From assembly GCA_910585355.1 (NCBI GenBank), contig CAJUDN010000032.1:8276-31282 (forward strand): DNA of 23,007 bases. Reading direction: 5' to 3'. Made by a program: the position numbers and the translations under genes. The notes under the pieces were generated by a model. That model was not told where the DNA came from. It did not search any database and was given only the letters and a program-made list of their open reading frames with translations. Source of the stretch: an uncultured Lachnospiraceae bacterium. Its GTDB lineage: Bacteria; Bacillota_A; Clostridia; Lachnospirales; Lachnospiraceae. This document shows, piece by piece, positions 16,283 to 22,463 of the stretch. The first letter of the stretch is position 1, and each line of letters starts with the position of its first letter.

Positions 16283-17629
16283 ATGTTGGTTTATCTGATC
16301 TGCTATGGCGCCGGTATGCTTTTTGCATCCAGCGCCCATTACTATATGTCCGGAGCAAGCCTTCTTATGGCTGCTCTGTACCTGTATGCTTACGATTACA
16401 GAAGAACCGGGAATCCACTGCATTTGAGGGCGCTGTTTTCCCTTTTCTGGGTGGGCGGCCAGGGAGTTTCCTGCTTTAAGTTAAGCAGGCTTCAGACGGA
16501 CTGGGAGTACGTTACCTGGGCCTGTTTCTTTGTGGCCCTTGCGGCGTTTTGGACGGTATTTGAATTTGCACAGAGGTCATGGACAGGGAGAAAGAATATA
16601 ACGGACCAGGGGGGAAGGAAGGGGCGGAGAGAGGCCGCGGCCGGAGCAGGATATGAGACGGGCCTGTTCACGGCGATACTTCTTCTGACAGCCGTTTCCT
16701 TCGGAGCTTTTCTTTTAGAGGCGGCAGTGCTTGGCTATGTGCCGTTTTTCCTGCGGGGCGTGCCTCATGCCTATTCCTATTTTCATATTTCCGGCGTGCA
16801 CTACTTTACGGTGTCCTGTGTGCTGGCGCCCTCCATGACAGTGATTTATTTTTTAAAGTGCAGGGAGGCCGGGAAAAAGAAGAAATTCCTTGCGGCGGCT
16901 GCATCAGTCCTTGCGGCTGCGATTCCTGTTTTATGCGTTTCCAGATTCCAGCTTATTTTCGCAGTGATTCTGGCGGTACTCACATTTATGCAGGTATCCG
17001 GCGAAAAGAAGATCCGGTATCTGTTTTTGGCGGCGGCAGCGCTTTTACCCTTATATGTGGCGCTCACGGTGGCCAGAAGCCATGATGTGGCCTATCTGAA
17101 CGGAATTTTTGAGATGAGGAATGAAAATACCCCGATCTTCATTACTCAGCCTTACATGTATATTGCAAACAATTATGACAATTTCAACTGCCTGGTGAAG
17201 GAGCTTCCGGCCCATGCCTATGGAATGAAGGGGCTGTTCCCGCTTTGGGCTCTTACAGGACTAAAGTTTTTGAAACCGGAGCTTGCGGCCTATCCCATTT
17301 ATACCACAAAGGAAGAGCTCACGACGGTCACCCTGTTTTATGATGCCTATTATGATTTTGGAACCGCCGGGGTGTTCTTTTTCGCGGCGGCCCTGGGCGT
17401 TTTTGCCGCATGGCTCATGAAAAAGGCTGACGATTCTGAAAATCCATTCTGGCAGTTGTTTTATGCACAGGCAGCTATGTATTTTATGCTTTCGTTTTTT
17501 ACCACATGGTATTCCAACCCAGCCACCTGGTTTTATTTCGCGGCCACAGGAGCGGCGGCAGTGTATGTGGAAATCATAAAGAAAACAAAAGACAGTGGAG
17601 GAAAACAACTATGGTATCAGAAAAAATGA
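16283..17629 (+). CDS. Wzy-like oligosaccharide repeat-unit polymerase (putative)
   Basis: 448 aa, about 11-12 membrane segments with a large loop (about residues 258-355) containing RSHDVAYLNGIFEMRNENTPIFITQPYMYIANNYDNF, then DAYYDFGTAGVFF, a pattern seen in O-antigen or capsule polymerases of the Wzy type. It would join lipid-linked repeat units outside the membrane. No glycosyltransferase or flippase is adjacent, which is unusual for Wzy, so the substrate and exact role are open. The ribosome binding site lies inside the end of the HPr gene. It overlaps the aminotransferase start by 19 bp. Confidence 0.7.
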   Translation: MLVYLICYGAGMLFASSAHYYMSGASLLMAALYLYAYDYRRTGNPLHLRALFSLFWVGGQGVSCFKLSRLQTDWEYVTWACFFVALAAFWTVFEFAQRSWTGRKNITDQGGRKGRREAAAGAGYETGLFTAILLLTAVSFGAFLLEAAVLGYVPFFLRGVPHAYSYFHISGVHYFTVSCVLAPSMTVIYFLKCREAGKKKKFLAAAASVLAAAIPVLCVSRFQLIFAVILAVLTFMQVSGEKKIRYLFLAAAALLPLYVALTVARSHDVAYLNGIFEMRNENTPIFITQPYMYIANNYDNFNCLVKELPAHAYGMKGLFPLWALTGLKFLKPELAAYPIYTTKEELTTVTLFYDAYYDFGTAGVFFFAAALGVFAAWLMKKADDSENPFWQLFYAQAAMYFMLSFFTTWYSNPATWFYFAATGAAAVYVEIIKKTKDSGGKQLWYQKK

Positions 17630-18807
17630 AGCCGTTTATGGAAAATAATTCCGCGATCCGCGCCATGTTTGAGGAAGGAAAGAAGATGGCGGCTGTTTAC
17701 GGCAGAGAGAATGTATATGATTTCAGTCTTGGAAACCCCAGTGTTCCGGTGCCGGAGGTCAACGAGGCCATTATGGAAATTCTGAAGACAGAAGATTTTA
17801 ATTCTCTGCACGGATATATGAGTAACGCCGGGTATGAGGATGTGCGCCAGACAATTGCAGAATCCTTAAATAAGCGGTTTTGCACCTCTTTTTCCTGGAA
17901 GAATCTGATTATGACCGTGGGGGCCGCCAGCGGACTCAATGTAATTTTAAAAAGTATTTTAAATCCCAAAGACGAGGTGATCGTTTTTGCACCGTATTTC
18001 GTGGAGTATAACAGTTATGTGAGGAATTATGACGGAACCGTGGTGGTGGTTTCTCCGGATACGGAAACCTTTATGCCGAAACTCTCTGAGTTTGAAGAGA
18101 AAATCACAAAAAGGACAAAGGCCGTGATTATCAATAACCCCAATAACCCCAGCGGCGTGGTTTATACGGAAGAAACCATAAAGAAATTGGCGGCCATCAT
18201 GGAGAAAAAGGAAAGAGAGTTTGGGACCTCCATTGTGCTGATTTCCGATGAACCGTACAGAGAACTGGCGTACGGCGGCGTAAAAGTTCCCTTTGTAACC
18301 AGATATTACCGCAATTCCGTGGTGGGATATTCTTACAGCAAATCTCTCTCCATACCCGGCGAGAGAATCGGTTATCTGGTGATTCCTGATGAGGTGGAGG
18401 ACAGCAAAAATCTCATCATGGCGGCGGCCATCGCAAACCGCGTCCTTGGCTGTGTCAACGCTCCATCTTTCATGCAGAAGGTAATTAAATACTGTATTGA
18501 TCATGACGTGACGGTCAATGTGGCTGCCTATGAGAAAAACAGAAACCTTCTCTACAATGCCCTCACAGAGTATGGGTTCACCTGTGCAAAGCCGGACGGC
18601 GCTTTTTATATGTTTTTAAAGTCTCCTCTGGAAGATGAAAAGGAATTCTGCGAGGCGGCTAAAAAGCGTCATGTTCTTATGGTTCCGGGAAGTTCCTTTG
18701 CATGCCCCGGGTATGTGAGACTCTCTTACTGCGTATCCTATGAACAGATTGAACGTTCCCTTCCGGCTTTTAAGGAGCTTGCCCGGGAGTTCGGACTTGT
18801 AAAATAG
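17611..18807 (+). CDS. PLP-dependent aminotransferase (fold type I, aspartate-type)
   Basis: 398 aa. NNPNNPSGVVY, ISDEPYRELAY and SYSKSLSIPGERIGY (PLP-binding Lys244) are the standard class I/II aminotransferase signatures, and the C-terminal GYVRLSYCVS carries the substrate carboxylate-binding Arg. The amino-acid substrate cannot be read from these motifs. GGAGGA lies 9 nt before the ATG at 17611; longer in-frame extensions to 17506 overlap the upstream gene and have no site. It overlaps the polymerase gene by 19 bp, indicating coupling. Confidence 0.93.
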   Translation: MVSEKMKPFMENNSAIRAMFEEGKKMAAVYGRENVYDFSLGNPSVPVPEVNEAIMEILKTEDFNSLHGYMSNAGYEDVRQTIAESLNKRFCTSFSWKNLIMTVGAASGLNVILKSILNPKDEVIVFAPYFVEYNSYVRNYDGTVVVVSPDTETFMPKLSEFEEKITKRTKAVIINNPNNPSGVVYTEETIKKLAAIMEKKEREFGTSIVLISDEPYRELAYGGVKVPFVTRYYRNSVVGYSYSKSLSIPGERIGYLVIPDEVEDSKNLIMAAAIANRVLGCVNAPSFMQKVIKYCIDHDVTVNVAAYEKNRNLLYNALTEYGFTCAKPDGAFYMFLKSPLEDEKEFCEAAKKRHVLMVPGSSFACPGYVRLSYCVSYEQIERSLPAFKELAREFGLVK

Positions 18808-18846
18808 CAGATAAAACAGGATGGTGATTTTGCTATCAGAACTTAT

Positions 18847-19944
18847 GTGAGAATTTTTTTGAACATTTTGATTCCGGTGTTTACCGTGTACGCGGTATGC
18901 GTCTGGGGCCCCAGGCTTCTAGTCTTTTTCATGCCTTTTGTGATCGGGTGGATCGTGGCCATGATTGCCAATCCTCTGGTTCGGTTTCTGGAACGGAAAA
19001 TAAAGATCGTAAGAAAACACAGCTCCATGGTGCTTCTGATGGCCGTGCTGGCCCTGGTGGTTTGCGGTCTGTACTTTCTTGTGGGCTGGGGCATCAGGGA
19101 GATGAAGGACTTTGTGGAGGCTCTTCCGGGGCTTTATAAGATTATTCAGGAAGATGTGACCCAGGCGTACAGAAGCTTAAGCCGCGTTTTCAATTTTGTA
19201 CCGGAGGATATGGAAAATTCCTTTGGACAGGTCATGAACAGCGTAGGGGCTTCCATCGGCGAGTTTTTACAGAACCTGGCCGCTTCAGCGGGCGGCGCCG
19301 TGGCGCGTACGCTGCCGGAGGTGCTTGTCAATGTGATTGTGACGCTGGTTTCCTCCTATCTGTTCCTGGCGGAGCATGATGTTCTGGTGGAGAAGGTCAG
19401 GCGGCTGATGCCGGAGAGCGTGAAGCGGTACGGCGTTTTCCTGAAAAAGGACACGAAAGCCCTTATTGGCAGCTATTTTCTGGCCCAGTTTAAGATCATG
19501 TTCGTGGTGGCTGTGGTGCTGTTTGCGGGCCTTCTGCTGCTTGGCGTCCGATATAGCTTCATCATTGCCATTGGGATTGCCGTTCTGGATTTTCTCCCCA
19601 TGTTTGGAACGGGAACAGCCCTGATTCCATGGGCTATTGTGAAGGTGGTTACGGGGGAGTATGCCTATGGAGCGGGATTGATTTTACTTTATATTCTGAC
19701 CCAGGCCATACGGCAGATTATTCAGCCCAAGATTGTGGGAGACAGCATGGGTCTTCCGCCTCTTACCACACTTTTTTTCCTTTATCTGGGATTTAAGTTC
19801 CGGGGAATTGCCGGAATGATTCTGGCGGTTCCGGTGGGGCTGATTTTCATTAAATTTTATCAGTACGGAGCTTTTGATTCCTTTCTTTATAACGCGAAAC
19901 GGTTGGTGAAGGAAATACAAAAGCTCAGAAAAGAAGAGGAGTAA
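18847..19944 (+). CDS. AI-2E/YtvI family membrane protein
   Basis: 365 aa from GTG 18847. Hydrophobic pairs at the N-terminus, a long soluble segment, and the C-terminal signature FGTGTALIPWAIVKVV, RQIIQPKIVGDSMGLPPL are typical of the AI-2E/UPF0118 family, closest in feel to YtvI of spore formers. Members export small molecules or ions; the substrate here is unknown. The start is doubtful: AGGATGG at 18818 is over 20 nt from the GTG, and open codons IRTY precede it without a standard start codon. It ends the cluster, followed by a terminator. Confidence 0.88.
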   Translation: MRIFLNILIPVFTVYAVCVWGPRLLVFFMPFVIGWIVAMIANPLVRFLERKIKIVRKHSSMVLLMAVLALVVCGLYFLVGWGIREMKDFVEALPGLYKIIQEDVTQAYRSLSRVFNFVPEDMENSFGQVMNSVGASIGEFLQNLAASAGGAVARTLPEVLVNVIVTLVSSYLFLAEHDVLVEKVRRLMPESVKRYGVFLKKDTKALIGSYFLAQFKIMFVVAVVLFAGLLLLGVRYSFIIAIGIAVLDFLPMFGTGTALIPWAIVKVVTGEYAYGAGLILLYILTQAIRQIIQPKIVGDSMGLPPLTTLFFLYLGFKFRGIAGMILAVPVGLIFIKFYQYGAFDSFLYNAKRLVKEIQKLRKEEE

Positions 19945-19964
19945 TGGTACTTCTCTTTTTTTAT
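19929..19964 (+). terminator. Terminator at the end of the cdaA cluster
   Basis: AAAAGAAG and CTTCTCTTTT pair with one mismatch around the stop codon, followed by a run of T. It is weaker than the other terminators in this window. Confidence 0.6.
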
Positions 19965-19977
19965 TTACTATAGCAAC

Positions 19978-20055
19978 GAGCCAAAATCCGTGCTTGCGCG
20001 AGACCTTGGCGACTGCCGCGATAACTATGAGAAACTCCCAAAGCGTGTTTCTCAT
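19978..20055. repeat. Palindrome-rich intergenic segment
   Basis: ATGAGAAAC (20027-20035) and GTTTCTCAT (20047-20055) are perfect inverted repeats with an 11-nt loop, preceded by GCCAA...TTGGC (19980-20010). Read on the minus strand, the segment gives an open frame containing LWEFLIVIAAVAKVSRKHGFW. I recall that peptide from many short hypothetical proteins in Clostridia, which suggests a dispersed DNA repeat rather than a gene. That recollection is unverified. From 20056 to 20174 I see nothing further. Confidence 0.45.
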
Positions 20056-20174
20056 GGTTTCACAGGAAAGGCCTTATTACGTTAATGTGTAAAGGTGAGA
20101 TAGAAGAAGGTCTTTTCTGCGAAACAAAAAGCACTTCGCGCTTAGGACCGCACTGCGGCGGAAAGGAATAACAG

Positions 20175-20203
20175 AAAAAATCCCCCGGAGGTTCCGGAGG
20201 ATT
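20175..20203 (-). terminator. Terminator of the tRNA operon
   Basis: On the minus strand ATCCTCCGGA pairs with TCCGGGGGAT (one mismatch), followed by TTTTTT. It lies just downstream of the tRNA-Gly gene. Confidence 0.88.
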
Positions 20204-20223
20204 CGTATTATAAATACTTTGAC

Positions 20224-20294
20224 AGCAGATAACGGGAGTCGAACCCGCCTTTCCAGCTTGGGAAGCTAGCGTTCTACCGATGAACCATATCTGC
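20224..20294 (-). tRNA. tRNA-Gly (anticodon CCC)
   Basis: 71 nt folding into a full cloverleaf: acceptor GCAGATA/TATCTGC, D arm GTTC/GAAC, anticodon loop TTCCCAA between CTAGC and GCTGG, T arm with GTTCGACT. Discriminator base T as usual for glycine. It reads GGG codons. CCA is not encoded. It is the second gene of a two-tRNA transcript. Confidence 0.96.
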
Positions 20295-20303
20295 AAATAA
20301 AAA

Positions 20304-20376
20304 TGGAGCATATGGGATTCGAACCCACGACCTTTTGAATGCCATTCAAACGCGCTCCCAACTGCGCTAATGCCCC
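20304..20376 (-). tRNA. tRNA-Ala (anticodon GGC)
   Basis: 73 nt with acceptor GGGGCAT/ATGCTCC, anticodon loop ATGGCAT between TTTGA and TCAAA, and T loop TTCGAAT. Discriminator A, no encoded CCA. It reads GCC and GCU. Nine nucleotides separate it from tRNA-Gly. Confidence 0.97.
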
Positions 20377-20385
20377 ATCGCAAAT

Positions 20386-20414
20386 ATCATACCATAGAAT
20401 TACAAATTTAACAA
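20386..20414 (-). promoter_or_regulatory. Promoter of the tRNA operon
   Basis: On the minus strand TTGTTA (20414-20409), 17 bp, TATGAT (20391-20386), about 10 nt above tRNA-Ala. Long T-runs on the + strand upstream act as A-tracts on the transcribed orientation, like UP elements of stable RNA promoters. Confidence 0.75.
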
Positions 20415-20488
20415 GTTTTTTTTTCGATTTTGTTCTTTTTTTTTCTGGAGGCCATATGCTATCATAACATCCCTTTTATGAGGCAGTC

Positions 20489-21721
20489 ATGGCACAAGGC
20501 TATTTACAGGTTGATGTCGTTTCTGACACCAATAACTTTCCTATTACAGATGCCAAAATTTCTATAGCAAAGACGGAGGATCCGGATACTATTTTAGAGG
20601 AACTGACCACCAACAGCTCCGGGCAGACAGAGAATGTAACTCTGGAAGCTCCTCCGCTGGAACTCAGCTTAGAGCCTGCGGAGACGCGTCCTTATGCGGA
20701 ATATACGATCCGCGTCGTGGCGCCGGGCTATGAGCCGCTTGTGATTTCCGGATCGGAAATTCTGGCTGAGTCTACCTCTTTCCAGGGGGCCAGGCTGATT
20801 CCCCTGTCCCAGGCAGAAGGAGCCGAAGAGGATATCGTAATTCCGGACCATACCCTTTATGGGAGCTTCCCCCCAAAAATCGCAGAGAGCGAAATCAAGC
20901 CCATGGGAGAAAGCGGTGAGATTGTGCTTTCCAGAGTTGTGGTTCCTCAGACTGTTGTGGTACACGATGGAGTTCCTTCTGATTCTTCCGCAAAAAATTA
21001 TTATGTTCCCTACCGGGATTACATTAAAAATGTGGCGTCAAGTGAAATTTATGCTACCTGGCCCCAGTCGTCCATCACAGCAAATGTGCTGGCAATTATG
21101 TCCTTTACCTTAAACCGGGTATATACAGAATGGTACAGAAACAAGGGGTATGATTTCACAATAACTTCCTCAACGGCTTATGACCATAAATGGATTTTTG
21201 GACGGAACATTTATGAATCCATCTCTGTGGTGGTGGATGATATTTTTGACAGCTTCCTGTCCAGACCGGAGGTTAAGCAGCCCATTCTTACTCAATATTG
21301 TGACGGCAGGCAGGTTACCTGTCCCGGATGGATGACCCAATGGGGATCCTGTGATCTGGGCGAAAGAGGATACAGCCCCATTGAGATTCTGAGGTACTTT
21401 TATGGGGATGACATGTATATTAATACGGCGGAACAGATTTCAGGCATCCCCGCTTCCTGGCCCGGACAGAACCTGACCATAGGCAGCAGCGGGAATAAGG
21501 TTCAGCAGATACAGGAGCAGCTCGATACAATAGCCACGATTTATACGGCCATTCCCAGGATCCGCCCCGATGGAATTTACGGCCAGGCCACAGCCAATGC
21601 GGTGGAAGCGTTCCAGTCGATATTTGGCCTTCCGGTCACAGGGGTGGTGGATTTTGCAACTTGGTATAAGATCTCTCATATTTATGTGGGAATCACCAGG
21701 ATTGCTGAGCTGAACTCATGA
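20489..21721 (+). CDS. SpoIID-like protein with C-terminal peptidoglycan-binding domain
   Basis: 410 aa. Residues 1 to about 108 look like two carboxypeptidase-regulatory-type beta modules (DAKISIAK, YTIRVVAPGYEPL). Residues 172-325 resemble a divergent SpoIID/LytB domain: YVPYRDYIKNVASSEIYATW, then LAIMSFTLNR and TSSTAYDHKW. Residues 330-400 are a PG_binding_1 repeat (SSGNKVQQIQEQL, GIYGQATANAVEAFQ). SpoIID-type proteins cleave peptidoglycan denuded of stem peptides during engulfment; whether the catalytic Glu (Glu186) is kept needs alignment. No signal peptide is present, so export must differ or the protein acts after mother-cell lysis. GAGG lies 6 nt before the ATG. Confidence 0.82.
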   Translation: MAQGYLQVDVVSDTNNFPITDAKISIAKTEDPDTILEELTTNSSGQTENVTLEAPPLELSLEPAETRPYAEYTIRVVAPGYEPLVISGSEILAESTSFQGARLIPLSQAEGAEEDIVIPDHTLYGSFPPKIAESEIKPMGESGEIVLSRVVVPQTVVVHDGVPSDSSAKNYYVPYRDYIKNVASSEIYATWPQSSITANVLAIMSFTLNRVYTEWYRNKGYDFTITSSTAYDHKWIFGRNIYESISVVVDDIFDSFLSRPEVKQPILTQYCDGRQVTCPGWMTQWGSCDLGERGYSPIEILRYFYGDDMYINTAEQISGIPASWPGQNLTIGSSGNKVQQIQEQLDTIATIYTAIPRIRPDGIYGQATANAVEAFQSIFGLPVTGVVDFATWYKISHIYVGITRIAELNS

Positions 21722-21776
21722 TGTCGAAAGATGTCGCTACAATTCTGTTTTCGTCTCAGCTTTCTCATACTAAAAT
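21722..21776 (+). promoter_or_regulatory. Candidate 0A boxes and promoter of the orphan Spo0A-C gene
   Basis: TGTCGAA (21722-21728) is an exact 0A box, followed 10 bp later in the same orientation by TGTCGCT (21732-21738), which matches 5 of 7. A possible -10, TAAAAT (21771-21776), has no good -35 and lies 32 bp below the second box, so the boxes would be near -50, the activator position known for Spo0A. The call as an active promoter is inference. Confidence 0.55.
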
Positions 21777-21814
21777 AAAGGGGAAAACATACAGAAGAAA
21801 TGGAGAGTTGACAA

Positions 21815-22159
21815 ATGATTAAAAAAGAAAATGCGGCGCACCGTCTGTTAAGACAGCTGGGCGCCAACGGGGGTTATCTGGGATTTTACTACACAGCCAG
21901 TGCCATTGAAATCGTAATGCAGAGCGAGGTATTCATTTACCAGTGCAAATGGCTGTATAATGAGGTAGCCCAGCTTTATAACACCACTCCTTTTTGTGTG
22001 GAGCGAAACATCCGAACAGTGGTAGATACCATATGGGGACAGGGAAACAGGAAACTGTTAAAGGAAATCGTTCCCTATCCAGTCAACGCAAAGCCGAGAA
22101 ACGGACAATTCATCGACGGACTGGTAGCCTATTTAACGGAGCATGAAGAGGAGATTTGA
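21815..22159 (+). CDS. Stand-alone Spo0A C-terminal DNA-binding domain
   Basis: 114 aa that align over nearly full length with the Spo0A effector domain: HRLLRQLGANGGYLGFYYTASAIEIV (compare the GVPAHIKGY region), YNTTPFCVERNIRTVVDTIW for the recognition helix region, and NAKPRNGQFIDGLVAYL at the end. There is no receiver domain and no phosphorylation site, so it could bind DNA constitutively or compete with Spo0A. GGAGAG sits 7 nt before the ATG. The preceding gene is SpoIID-like, and possible 0A boxes lie upstream, consistent with a role in sporulation, which is inferred. Confidence 0.88.
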   Translation: MIKKENAAHRLLRQLGANGGYLGFYYTASAIEIVMQSEVFIYQCKWLYNEVAQLYNTTPFCVERNIRTVVDTIWGQGNRKLLKEIVPYPVNAKPRNGQFIDGLVAYLTEHEEEI

Positions 22160-22167
22160 ATCATGTG

Positions 22168-22196
22168 TTGAAACTTTCTTTATTCTGTCATATAAT
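22168..22196 (+). promoter_or_regulatory. Sigma-A promoter of the small RNA
   Basis: TTGAAA (22168-22173), 17 bp, TATAAT (22191-22196), starting 8 nt after the stop of the Spo0A-C gene. It drives the structured RNA at 22203, with no + strand gene beyond it in the window. Confidence 0.85.
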
Positions 22197-22202
22197 GTTT
22201 TT

Positions 22203-22348
22203 ATCACATCAGTTCCGGGAGGAGTGCGGCATATCCGTATCGCAGGTGTCCGGTCTCGCCAATGATTATCCCGGGAACACGCTGCGGCTGATGTGATTTT
22301 GGGACGAAAAATCCCGGTTTTCCTTGAGAAAGGAGACCGGGATTTTTT
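22203..22348 (+). ncRNA. Unassigned structured small RNA
   Basis: About 146 nt from the predicted start to the terminator. Closing stem P1: ATCACATCAG (22203-22212) with CTGATGTGAT (22288-22297), 10 perfect pairs. Inside, TTCCGGGA pairs with TCCCGGGAA (8 pairs, one bulge), enclosing two hairpins: TGCG-GC-ATA-TCCG-TAT-CGCA and GGTG...CGCC. CACGCTGCGG stays unpaired between P2 and P1 and may form a tertiary contact. The terminator at 22311-22348 ends it. It does not show the SRP tetraloop motif or the signatures of the common riboswitches I checked by eye. With no downstream + strand gene, a trans-acting RNA is more likely than a riboswitch. Confidence 0.75.
22311..22348 (+). terminator. Strong, probably bidirectional terminator
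   Basis: ATCCCGGTTTTCCTT, loop GAGA, AAGGAGACCGGGAT, then TTTTTTT. On the minus strand the same stem is followed by TTTTT, so it can also end the CAP-protein transcript. From 22349 to 22463 there are two more hairpins (AATAGGG/CCCTATT at 22355-22372 and CCGCTG/CAGCGG at 22422-22449) but no gene. Confidence 0.9.
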
Positions 22349-22463
22349 TATGTAATAGGGTGCGCCCTATTGTATAAAAATGCGCTGTTTAAGATCGCGT
22401 TACGGTGGGAGGGAAGACGCCGCTGCCGCTTAGGGGAGCGTTTCAGCGGAGAGGAAGATGTTT

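Noticed and set aside
19684..20055. 123-codon frame on the minus strand at the end of the AI-2E gene
   Set aside because: It overlaps the AI-2E coding region and terminator and is better explained by a non-coding repeat.
21807..21812. TTGACA hexamer as a -35 element
   Set aside because: It lies between the ribosome binding site and the start codon of the Spo0A-C gene, with no -10 at the right distance.
22203..22348. Riboswitch controlling a downstream gene
   Set aside because: The next gene is on the opposite strand, so there is no cis target in the window; a stand-alone RNA fits better.
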